A stretch of 64,000 nucleotides of DNA from positions 1 through 64,000 of the forward strand of contig JAFQDD010000007.1 in NCBI GenBank assembly GCA_017416145.1, written 5' to 3'. The position numbers and the translations under genes are program-made. How positions within the stretch are numbered: the first letter of the stretch is position 1; every line of letters begins with the position of its first letter. The DNA is from Spirochaetaceae bacterium (GTDB lineage Bacteria; Spirochaetota; Spirochaetia; Treponematales; Treponemataceae). This document shows, in pieces, positions 35,447-43,453 of this stretch. The notes under the pieces are model-generated. The model was not told the DNA's origin and did no database searches. It saw only the letters and a list, made by a program, of their open reading frames with translations.

Positions 35447-36538
35447 TTGAGTAATAAAATCAACACAGCCAAACTTTTAAAAATTTTGGACGTAACTCCG
35501 CCAGAACAAAATATTATGCTTTGTGGAAAACACGGAATTGGAAAATCTCAAATTATTACAGAATATTTTAACAAGAAAAAAATAAAAGTTGTTACTTTAT
35601 TCTTAGGACAAATGAGTGATCCTGGGGATTTAATTGGATTACCAAAATTTAATGAACAAACTGGATTAACAGATTTTATGCCTCCTTATTGGTTTCCTAC
35701 AGATGACAATCCAATTGTTCTTTTTTTGGATGAATTGAATCGTGCACGTCCAGAAATTTTACAAGTAATTATGGATTTGGCACTGAATAAAAAACTTGCT
35801 GGAAAATCTTTGCCACCTGGTTCTAGAATTATTTCTGCAGTAAACAATGGTGATGAATATGAACTTACAGATTTGGATCCAGCTTTAATATCTCGTTTTA
35901 ATATTTATGAATTTTGTCCAGAAGTGAAAGAATGGACTTCTTGGGCCGAAAAAAACAATATTGATGCGAGAATTATAAGATACATAAAATCAAATCCAAA
36001 GATGCTTGATTCTACAAATGGAACTACAAACGATTATGATAATCTAAAGAAATCTCCAGATCGTCGTGGTTGGGAAAAAGTTTCTAATATAATTAAGTCA
36101 GAACAAAATCTAAAAGAGATTCATTTTACAATCATTTCTGGAATAGTTGGTGCTGATGCGGCTGCTGATTTTATTGCTTCACAAAAAATTGCAATTAATG
36201 TATCTGGGGAAGCTATTTTGAACAATGGGAAAAATTATTTCCCAAGACTTTTGGAACTTTCAATAACAGATTCTACAGAAGTAATAAATCAAATTATTTC
36301 AATGCTTTCTATGGTAAATAACGAAAGTGAAGAAGAAAAAGCTTTTTATGCAGAAAACTTTACAGATTTGGTTGAATACTTATATACAAATAAACAATTC
36401 GAAATATTAGCATATTTTGTTTCCTGTTATGGAAATTCAAAAGATGTTAATATAAAAGAATTTATTCATCAGAATTGTAAAACAGCAATTAATACAATTT
36501 CTAAATTTGTTAATGAATACAATGTAGAAGAGTATTAG
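35447..36538 (+). CDS. MoxR-type AAA+ ATPase
   Basis: A 363-residue AAA+ ATPase of the MoxR group. Walker A is GKHGIGKS (27-34), Walker B is LFLDELNRA (about 96-104) and the sensor/arginine-finger region is DPALISRFNIYEF. The TTG at 35447 with AAGAGG 6 bp upstream was chosen over GTG 35423, which lacks a ribosome-binding site. MoxR ATPases act as chaperones for vWA-domain partners, and a vWA gene follows 158 bp later. The intervening DNA holds a palindromic element. Confidence 0.88.
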   Translation: MSNKINTAKLLKILDVTPPEQNIMLCGKHGIGKSQIITEYFNKKKIKVVTLFLGQMSDPGDLIGLPKFNEQTGLTDFMPPYWFPTDDNPIVLFLDELNRARPEILQVIMDLALNKKLAGKSLPPGSRIISAVNNGDEYELTDLDPALISRFNIYEFCPEVKEWTSWAEKNNIDARIIRYIKSNPKMLDSTNGTTNDYDNLKKSPDRRGWEKVSNIIKSEQNLKEIHFTIISGIVGADAAADFIASQKIAINVSGEAILNNGKNYFPRLLELSITDSTEVINQIISMLSMVNNESEEEKAFYAENFTDLVEYLYTNKQFEILAYFVSCYGNSKDVNIKEFIHQNCKTAINTISKFVNEYNVEEY

Positions 36539-36562
36539 AAAAAAAACAGTGAAATTTGTGCT

Positions 36563-36663
36563 ACCAGTGTCACATAAGACTGGTCGGTTTTGGGCGAAGA
36601 CCGTAAGAATAAGTGTAGATGGCTCATTTTGAGAGGGAGCTTATTCTTCGCCCGTTTTTTTTT
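36563..36663 (+). other. structured palindromic element between moxR-like and vWA genes
   Basis: Two small hairpins (ACCAGT/ACTGGT at 36563-36584; CGGT/ACCG at 36585-36603) precede a long stem. In that stem AAGAATAAG (36605-36613) pairs with CTTATTCTT (36640-36648), extended by GGGCG (36592-36596) with CGCCC (36649-36653). Nine T residues follow. It has the form of a rho-independent terminator or attenuator. Its higher GC content than its surroundings would also fit an inserted palindromic repeat. Confidence 0.6.
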
Positions 36664-36696
36664 AATATAGTTTCCTATCAAAAACAGGAGTTGCAA

Positions 36697-38559
36697 TTGT
36701 TTAATTTTGAAGAATTATTTCATAATTTCAAAATGAATTGGTTTTTTAAAAATCCTCTATATTTTAAAATTCTTTGTCTGTTTGAAATTAAAGAATCAAA
36801 ACAAAATTTTTGTGCAATTAGATGTGGTAAACAAATTATTGAATATAATCCTGATATTTTAGAAACAATGTCGGTGGCAGAAATCAGAAATCTTCTTATT
36901 GCAGAATTAAACAGAATAATTCTTCGCCATCCTTATCGCAAAAAGCCAAACAGTTGTTATGATACACTTTGGTATGAAGCAAGTGATATTACTATAAAAC
37001 AAGAAAAAATCTTCAAATATAATTTTCCTGCAAATCACAACATGGAATATTATTATAATGAACTAAAAAAACTCAAAGAAGAAGATATAGAAATTAGTCC
37101 TAATGGTAATTCCTCTATGTTAGGAATGCAAACTGATACAACAAATTCAGATGATACAAATAATAATGAAAGTGGAAATAATAATATAAAAAAAGATTCA
37201 GAAGAATCAAAAAATCAAAAACAACAATCAAAAAATGAGGAATCTCAAAAAAATCAGGAAGAAAAAAATTCAAAAGAAACAAATGAAAAATCAACAGAAG
37301 ATTACAGCGATAATGAAGATTCTGACAAAAATGAAAATTCTTTTAATGACAAAACTGATGATGAAAAAGATTTGGAACAAGATCAAACTGCTGTCAAAAA
37401 TTTAAAACCTTTTGAAGATAATGAAAATTTGGAAGAAAAAGGAATTGAAAACCAATCCGCTAGAAATACAGAAAAATCAGAAGAAGAAGAAAAATCTATA
37501 AACAAATCCTTTGGAGCTTCAGAAAATTCCGATGAAAAAACATCCGAAAACAAATCTGCTGACAATTCAGAAAAATCAAAGGAAGACAAAATATCCATAA
37601 TTTTTTCTCTAGAAAATTCTGAAAATTCAGAAAAAGAAAGTCAAAAATACGTACGGTCAAGGCACGCTTTGCTCAAGGCCTTGACTCGTCCGTTTTTAGG
37701 GTTTGTAATAAACCCTAAATCAAAAGAAAATCAATCTAAAAATAATGACAAGTTTGATGAGATTTCCCAACAATCGATAAATAATACAAAGGAGAAAAAT
37801 AATCAAGATTCAGAAAATTATCAAAATGATAAAAATCAAAATACAGATATTAATGTTCTATTAGGACCAACAGGTTTGTGGGGTGAAGATGTAATTCAAA
37901 ATCAACGAATTGAATCTTATGTGGTTGAAGCTATACAACAAAAAAGCTGGGGTACAACACCTCATGATATTGTTCAACAAATTGAAATTGAATATAAAAA
38001 AAATTATCCAGATTGTAAAAGAATATTAAAATATTTGAATGCAAAAATTAAACAAACAAATCGTGTTCTTACAAGAACAAAACCTAGCCGCCGTTTTGGA
38101 TTTTCCCAGATGGGAAGCATTTATAAACCTCGCCCTTCAAAATTACTAGTTTTTATTGATTCAAGTGGCTCTATTGCTCCAAAACTGTTAAAAAGATTTT
38201 TGCTAACAATAAAATCAATTTTTTCAAGAACAATAAAAGAAATAGATATGTTCTTTTTTGACACAGAATTAAAATCTAAAGAGCCAATAAAAACGAAAGT
38301 ATACAATATACATAAAATTGATGTAATTGGAAGAGGCGGAACAAATTTTGAATGTATTTTTGAATACATAAAGAAAAATCAAAATAAATATGATGGAATT
38401 TTAATTTTTACAGATGGTTATGCACCAGAAGTAAATCTGAAATATAAATTGCGAACAAAACTTTGTTGGATTATTTATGACAATGAAGGCGTTCAACCTT
38501 GGATGAAAAAAATAGGACTTTGTTCAATAATGCAAAAAAAGGTGGCAAAAAATGAGTAA
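36697..38559 (+). CDS. vWA-domain protein (DUF2201-like), MoxR partner
   Basis: The 620-residue protein has an N-terminal metallopeptidase-like DUF2201_N segment (about 1-150). A very long low-complexity Glu/Lys/Ser/Asn linker (about 155-395) follows, then a C-terminal VWA-like domain with the MIDAS motif DSSGS at 488-492 and the Thr of GRGGTNFE. TTG at 36697 was chosen as the start because AGGAG at 36686-36690 lies 6 bp before it; the upstream ATG at 36619 falls inside the palindromic element. The linker contains an in-frame palindromic insert (37651-37719). It overlaps the next gene by 8 bp. Confidence 0.8.
   Translation: MFNFEELFHNFKMNWFFKNPLYFKILCLFEIKESKQNFCAIRCGKQIIEYNPDILETMSVAEIRNLLIAELNRIILRHPYRKKPNSCYDTLWYEASDITIKQEKIFKYNFPANHNMEYYYNELKKLKEEDIEISPNGNSSMLGMQTDTTNSDDTNNNESGNNNIKKDSEESKNQKQQSKNEESQKNQEEKNSKETNEKSTEDYSDNEDSDKNENSFNDKTDDEKDLEQDQTAVKNLKPFEDNENLEEKGIENQSARNTEKSEEEEKSINKSFGASENSDEKTSENKSADNSEKSKEDKISIIFSLENSENSEKESQKYVRSRHALLKALTRPFLGFVINPKSKENQSKNNDKFDEISQQSINNTKEKNNQDSENYQNDKNQNTDINVLLGPTGLWGEDVIQNQRIESYVVEAIQQKSWGTTPHDIVQQIEIEYKKNYPDCKRILKYLNAKIKQTNRVLTRTKPSRRFGFSQMGSIYKPRPSKLLVFIDSSGSIAPKLLKRFLLTIKSIFSRTIKEIDMFFFDTELKSKEPIKTKVYNIHKIDVIGRGGTNFECIFEYIKKNQNKYDGILIFTDGYAPEVNLKYKLRTKLCWIIYDNEGVQPWMKKIGLCSIMQKKVAKNE
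37651..37719. repeat. palindromic element inserted in frame in the vWA gene
   Basis: Within the Glu/Lys/Asn-coding linker a GC-richer stretch holds two stems. GTCAAGGC (37656-37663) pairs with GCCTTGAC (37678-37685). A perfect 10-bp stem TTTAGGGTTT (37695-37704) pairs with AAACCCTAAA (37710-37719). It encodes RSRHALLKALTRPFLGFV, unlike its flanks, and keeps the frame open. Confidence 0.7.
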
Positions 38560-39112
38560 AATATCTTTTTATATTTTGGGCGATTATTATCAATTTGAAA
38601 AAAAGGTTTTAAATAGAAAAAAAATCTACGGAGAAAAGAAAATTATTCCTGTAGATAAAAATGGTAACGAATGCGACAAAGGTTATCTTAACGAAACTGG
38701 AACAAGCCTTTATTTAAGCAAATGCAGTTCTTTTTGCGAATTAACTGACGAAGGATTATATGTTGAAAAACCAAAAACACAAAAAAAACTTGATGAAACC
38801 CTAAGATTTGAAGAAGAAAAGTCATCATATTTTTCACAATATTCGCTACTTTTTATTACAAAACAAGCTTACATTTTGGAAGGTCCTGAATCATACAGAC
38901 TAGCTTATGATATTGGAGATAAAATTTTTAAAAATTATAACGGAGATAAATTTCTCTTTCAAAGGAATGGAACACTTTTTTTAATTACAAAAGACAACAT
39001 GAGCGATTATTACAAAAATGATACTTTTGTGGGAAAAGACACAAATCCTTTTTTTGAAGAAGTGCCATTTCTTTGCAACTCAATTGATGAAATTGAGTTT
39101 GAAAATTTATAA
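38552..39112 (+). CDS. hypothetical protein of the MoxR-vWA-ligase cluster
   Basis: A 186-residue soluble protein, Lys/Tyr-rich, with no family I recognise. Its ATG overlaps the end of the vWA gene by 8 bp, so translation is probably coupled. The N-terminal part (ISFYILGDYYQFEKKVLNRKK) and the central RFEEEKSSYFSQYSLLFITKQ look like a beta-rich domain. Confidence 0.6.
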   Translation: MSKISFYILGDYYQFEKKVLNRKKIYGEKKIIPVDKNGNECDKGYLNETGTSLYLSKCSSFCELTDEGLYVEKPKTQKKLDETLRFEEEKSSYFSQYSLLFITKQAYILEGPESYRLAYDIGDKIFKNYNGDKFLFQRNGTLFLITKDNMSDYYKNDTFVGKDTNPFFEEVPFLCNSIDEIEFENL

Positions 39113-39132
39113 TTTTAGGGGAAAAAAGTATT

Positions 39133-39825
39133 ATGAGATTAATTTCTTTTGGTAATGAAGATGGAAAATTCGCATTTGTTGGGCTTCAACCTTGTTTCGC
39201 AGAATTTAAAATGCCATTTAGAACAAATTCAAACAAAAAAAGAATAGTAAAAACAACATTAAAAACAGATGAAAGGGTTTTATTAAAGCAATTTGATTAT
39301 GATAAATTAAAACTTGGGCAATCTTTAATAGAAAATGATATTGATATTGATTTTTATGAAGAAGGAATGGAAATTAATCATCTAAAGCAAGTTTATTTGT
39401 CTGACAAAACAGAAATCACTAATGCAGTTTTATACAAAGAATACGTATACAATGAAGAGGGAGAACTTATTGAAAAAAAAGATTTTGAAAAAAATGAATC
39501 AAACATTCAAGATGAAAACTTTCCAATAAGAATGTCGGGATTAACGGTTCCAATTTATGAAGCCATGCGACGTTATATTTTTAATCATCATTATCAACTA
39601 ATTCACATAAACGGTTTAACTTATGATTTTTTATACAATATTGCAAAACGGCTAGATGAATCAAAATGCCTAATGTATGTGGGTGGTGGCAAAAACGGAA
39701 AAGACCCAATAGTTCTTACAAACGGCGGTAAAAGATATCAAGCATTTTTATCTGGAGCAGTAAATTCAGAAGAAGAATATAAACTTTGCTTGCATTTTAC
39801 AAATATTGATTTGGAGGACTATTAA
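39133..39825 (+). CDS. hypothetical protein of the MoxR-vWA-ligase cluster
   Basis: A 230-residue soluble protein without a recognised domain. It begins RLISFGNEDGKFAFVGLQP, and the second half contains the helix PIYEAMRRYIFNHHYQLIHINGLTYDFLYNIAKRLDESKC. Its stop codon overlaps the start of the ligase-like gene in a TAATG junction, which indicates tight coupling and probably equal amounts of the two proteins. Confidence 0.6.
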   Translation: MRLISFGNEDGKFAFVGLQPCFAEFKMPFRTNSNKKRIVKTTLKTDERVLLKQFDYDKLKLGQSLIENDIDIDFYEEGMEINHLKQVYLSDKTEITNAVLYKEYVYNEEGELIEKKDFEKNESNIQDENFPIRMSGLTVPIYEAMRRYIFNHHYQLIHINGLTYDFLYNIAKRLDESKCLMYVGGGKNGKDPIVLTNGGKRYQAFLSGAVNSEEEYKLCLHFTNIDLEDY

Positions 39826-41336
39826 TGAAAATTGATTTATATCAAAATCTTTTAGACGCCCTTGAAATTGCAGATGTAATGCACGAAGATAGTCGTTCGC
39901 TTTGCCTTTTTAATGAACTTTCACAAGATTATAAACAAAATCTTTCTAAAAACTTTTTATTACTCCATGGAAATGAAATTAGCCAAAAATTAGTTGATCA
40001 AGAATTTTGTGTAACTCGAAAAATAGACGGAGAACTTAGAACAATCTTTTTTAATGGCAAAGAAACAGTAATGCGTAGTTCCAGTAACAAAGAACAAAAG
40101 GATTTTCCATGTTTAGAAGAAATTACTAAAATCTGTAAGGCAAATGGGCTAAAAAATGCAGCTTTTGTAGGAGAATTAAACTTTGTTTTAGAAAATAATA
40201 AACGCACAAGAGTTACGGATGTTATTCATGCTCTTGCAAATAAAGAATTACATTCAAAATTAAGACTTTCCATTTTTGATATTCTTTTTATTGATTCAAA
40301 AGCAATTAACAAAATTAATACAAAACCCTACAAAGAAGTTCATAACAAAATTGTAGAAATTTTTGGAAAAGAAAAAAACTTTTTTGTAGAGCCAATTCAA
40401 ATGGAAATTGCTTCTACAACAGAAGAAGTAATCAAAATTTATAAAAAATGGGTTGAACAAGAAAAAGCAGAAGGTCTTGTTGTTCATTCAGACACACAAT
40501 TTTTATGGAAAATTAAACCACTACACACCATTGATGCCGTTGCCTTAGGATATACAGTTGGCGAACAGGGCGTTAGAGACATTCTTTTTGCTGTTACAGA
40601 AAAAGATGGAACTTACAGACTTTTTGCCCACGGTGGGAACGGTCTAACTTACGAACAAAGAGAATATTATCTTGAAAAATTCAATGAAATAAAATGCAGC
40701 ACAAACTATTATTACACAGATTCCAGAAATGTTGCTTTTTTTATGATAAAACCAAAATATGTTTTTGAAGTTGGCGCCATTGATTTTTCAGCAGAAAAGT
40801 CATTATATGCCACCATTCAAGAAAGAAGTTTGGCGGAGGTAAAAGAAGATGGCCTTTATAGTCCAAAATATAATCCAATCATAATGTATTCTCCAATAAC
40901 AAAAGAATATGATTTTCTAAAAAAATCCCCAGGAGTTTCAACTTACAGTTTACAGATTTTGAGATTAAGAGATGATAAAAATCCTATTTACGAAGATACA
41001 AGAGTTGAACAAATTTCAGATATTTGTCCTTTTTCAGAAGAAAATTTTCCTTCAGTTAAAATTGAAAATCTTCCAAAATCTGAAATTTTATATAAATCAG
41101 TGTACAAAAAAATTAATAATGCAAGTTTATACGTAAAAAAATTCGTAATATTAAAAACAAACAAGGAAAACACAAAAAAGTTTTCAAAATATTTATTACA
41201 TATAAGTGACTTTAGTACAGGAAGAAAAGAATGTATACAAAAAGTTGTTATTCCTTCTTGTAGTTATCAGCAACTTTTTGAAATTATGCAACGAAGAATT
41301 AGAAAAGAAATTAAAACAGGATGGATTTTATGTTAA
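39825..41336 (+). CDS. ATP-dependent DNA/RNA ligase-superfamily nucleotidyltransferase
   Basis: The 503-residue protein shows the ordered motifs of covalent nucleotidyltransferases. Motif I is KIDGELR at 66-72 with Lys66 as the presumed AMP acceptor. Motif III-like FVGEL is at 114-118, motif IV EGLVV at 216-220, and motif V WKIKP at 228-232. A domain of about 270 residues follows, with an OB-fold-like beginning (IDAVALGYTVGEQGVRDILFAV) and a C-terminal part ending in YLLHISDFSTGRKECIQ. It is far from the bacterial NAD-dependent LigA. Whether it seals DNA or RNA, or AMPylates something else, cannot be told. It overlaps neighbours at both ends. Confidence 0.78.
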   Translation: MKIDLYQNLLDALEIADVMHEDSRSLCLFNELSQDYKQNLSKNFLLLHGNEISQKLVDQEFCVTRKIDGELRTIFFNGKETVMRSSSNKEQKDFPCLEEITKICKANGLKNAAFVGELNFVLENNKRTRVTDVIHALANKELHSKLRLSIFDILFIDSKAINKINTKPYKEVHNKIVEIFGKEKNFFVEPIQMEIASTTEEVIKIYKKWVEQEKAEGLVVHSDTQFLWKIKPLHTIDAVALGYTVGEQGVRDILFAVTEKDGTYRLFAHGGNGLTYEQREYYLEKFNEIKCSTNYYYTDSRNVAFFMIKPKYVFEVGAIDFSAEKSLYATIQERSLAEVKEDGLYSPKYNPIIMYSPITKEYDFLKKSPGVSTYSLQILRLRDDKNPIYEDTRVEQISDICPFSEENFPSVKIENLPKSEILYKSVYKKINNASLYVKKFVILKTNKENTKKFSKYLLHISDFSTGRKECIQKVVIPSCSYQQLFEIMQRRIRKEIKTGWILC

Positions 41337-41935
41337 GTAATACAATTAATTTTATAAATCAATTTTGGCCAGAAAGAATTGAGCATTGAAAAGAATTGGA
41401 TGAAAAAACAACACAAATTCTTGTTAATAGTAAATTGTTAACTAAAACATTTGAATCAAACATTTTAAACGTAGATAAAGATCCAATATTATCAAGCCTC
41501 TATGCAGGAAATCTTGACGAAATAAAATTGATTCTTTCACACCCAAAACACGCTTACGACATTCTGTTTATAAAAGATTTTTATGAAAAATACCAGCACG
41601 GTAATTTCATAAGATTTGATAATCAATATAATTTTATTTTTGAAAATCCAAAACAATATGAAACAGAAATAAAGCCATTAAAGAATATAAATAATTACTT
41701 TAAAAGAATTTTAGAATACCTTCCCGAGTATTACAAAATTAAAAATCCGAGAAACACAGATATTTTTGGAAGATTTCTAGTTGGCTCAAACAATGTTGTT
41801 TTTCAAGCAAAATATGAAGAATTACGTTTTTATGGCGACCAAATAAAATTAATTCCAGCCTTAATTAAGTATAGAAATGAAAATCTCATAAAATTTGTTT
41901 TTCAGGCAAAAAACGAATCAGATGATAATTATTGA
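41330..41935 (+). pseudogene. hypothetical gene with in-frame TGA at codon 20
   Basis: An ATG at 41330, overlapping the ligase stop and preceded by CAGGA at an 8-bp spacing, opens a frame of 19 codons ending FWPERIEH. A TGA at 41387-41389 follows, after which the same frame stays open for 181 codons. The good start and coupling show that the frame was one gene; the TGA may replace a Trp codon. The remaining product could start at TTG 41396 without a Shine-Dalgarno site. The protein (ILVNSKLLTKTFESNIL...) is not recognised. Confidence 0.6.
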
Positions 41936-41960
41936 TTTTATGAATAAAAAAGGATGTATA

Positions 41961-43139
41961 ATGAAAAATAGTTTTAATTTAAGTTCCGATGAAATTAGAG
42001 TTTTTGGTGGCTTTGAATTATTTGTAAAAGAAAATGAAATAGATATTCCAAATTGTAATTTAACTGTTTCTGGGGATTTTTCTTTTGACTGTATGAATAA
42101 TCTTGTAAAATATTTATATGATGAAGACCAACAATTAAACTCTTTTACATACTCCAAAGATTTAAAAACTGCATATTTAGTTGCAAATTATTCAATTGCA
42201 AAGGATATAATAATTCCAGAAGGCGTTACAAACCTTGAAAAAATGTTTTTTCTGTACAAAACAGAAGAATATTCATCTTATCGTTATTCATATGAAGACG
42301 AAAAAGAAAAAAAAGCAAAACAAAAACTCTTTTTTAAATATCAAATTGAAAATTTGTATCTTCCAAATTCATTATTAACTATTCAAGAAAATACATTTTC
42401 AGAAGCAAAAATTAACAACATTTCAATCGAAAATACTTACTTTAAAATGATAAACAATCAACTAGTGAATGTTTTTTCAAAAGAAAGGATTTTTTCAATT
42501 GCAACAAAAAAAATACCAGAAAAAACTCTAGAACTTTGGAAAAATCTAAATAAATATGATTTAAATATTGTTTATAATACAGAATTTTGGATTACAAAAT
42601 TTAATAAAATAAAAGATTCATTAAAAGATGTGCCACTAGATTTACAAAACAAACATCCAATACAGGCACTAAAAACAGCACTTTTATCCTTTCCGGATTT
42701 TTGCAACACCTGGGAAATTAGGTCAAGAAAAGATAAAACTCTTCCAAGAAATATAAAAGACAAAATTTCATATTTATGTTTGAATGCTGAAAAATATATA
42801 AATTATTACGGAATCCCTGTTGTTTTTAGCGAAGAAGATAAAGAGCCAATTCTCAGTTATACTTCAGAATGCATTATTCCAAATCAGCAAATTGAAATCA
42901 TTTTTCAACTAGACTACACTGGCATAAATATGATAATTCTAGATTTTAATATGTTCATTCTTATTCCAAAAAAAGATTTAGGTCGCATCAAATCATTTAT
43001 CGAATACTTAGAAACAAATATGTACAATATTATAAAAACCGTAAAAGACACAAAAAATCAAACATTTGCAGACAATCAAATGAAAGCTGAAATGGAAATT
43101 AACAATCAAGATAGAAGCAATATTTTGAATTCCTTGTAA
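41961..43139 (+). CDS. hypothetical protein with a leucine-rich-repeat (BspA-like) fragment
   Basis: A 392-residue protein from the ATG at 41961, preceded by AAGGAT. An upstream ATG at 41895 lacks a ribosome-binding site. The N-terminal half has one or two LRR_5-like units (IIPEGVTNLEKMF and IENLYLPNSLLTIQENTFSEAKINNISIENTYFKMINNQLVN), as in Treponema/BspA proteins. The second half is helical and unassigned. No signal peptide is present. It closes the plus-strand cluster; after it come the GC-richer stretch 43160-43250 and the hisS terminator. Confidence 0.6.
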   Translation: MKNSFNLSSDEIRVFGGFELFVKENEIDIPNCNLTVSGDFSFDCMNNLVKYLYDEDQQLNSFTYSKDLKTAYLVANYSIAKDIIIPEGVTNLEKMFFLYKTEEYSSYRYSYEDEKEKKAKQKLFFKYQIENLYLPNSLLTIQENTFSEAKINNISIENTYFKMINNQLVNVFSKERIFSIATKKIPEKTLELWKNLNKYDLNIVYNTEFWITKFNKIKDSLKDVPLDLQNKHPIQALKTALLSFPDFCNTWEIRSRKDKTLPRNIKDKISYLCLNAEKYINYYGIPVVFSEEDKEPILSYTSECIIPNQQIEIIFQLDYTGINMIILDFNMFILIPKKDLGRIKSFIEYLETNMYNIIKTVKDTKNQTFADNQMKAEMEINNQDRSNILNSL

Positions 43140-43257
43140 AAAAAACGACTATAATAATCAACAAAGGGTATCGGCGTAATGTAGGCCAATTTAGTATCAG
43201 AGGTTGGTGCGGTAGTTGCAGGAAGCCGAAGTTACAATTTTGGGAAATCCACATAAA

Positions 43258-43300
43258 AAAAGCTGGTTTCAACCATAAAAAGTTGACCAGCTTTTTTACA
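43258..43300. terminator. hisS terminator (bidirectional)
   Basis: AAAGCTGGT and ACCAGCTTT enclose an 18-bp loop, with A and T runs on the two sides. It terminates hisS on the minus strand and can stop the plus-strand cluster. It belongs to the right copy of the 196-bp repeat. Confidence 0.8.
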
Positions 43301-43453
43301 AACTTACAAGCGTAATTTGTTTTAATTTTTGCTTTCTAAAATAATCTTTCCAGCTTCTTCCACAGAAATATCTGTAAATTGTTCACGGGTTAAAAGATTT
43401 TTTAGTGTAAGCACATTTTTTTCTGCATCCTCGGCTTTTATCAAGATTCCAAA
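43258..43453. repeat. right copy of the 196-bp hisS-tail direct repeat
   Basis: This copy lies within intact hisS and its terminator and matches 26662-26857 in direct orientation. Divergence begins abruptly after the codons for FGILIKAE read towards the hisS N-terminus. Confidence 0.9.

Noticed and set aside
36619-36696. Upstream ATG start for the vWA protein
   Set aside because: It lies within the palindromic element, has no ribosome-binding site, and TTG 36697 has AGGAG at 6 bp.
41387-41389. Selenocysteine reading of the in-frame TGA
   Set aside because: No hairpin follows the TGA within the expected distance and the sequence around it shows no redox motif. Nonsense mutation or restart is simpler.
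26858-43257. Prophage or integrative element with its own integrase
   Set aside because: No integrase, transposase, capsid, terminase or relaxase was recognised between the repeats, so only a passive island is claimed.
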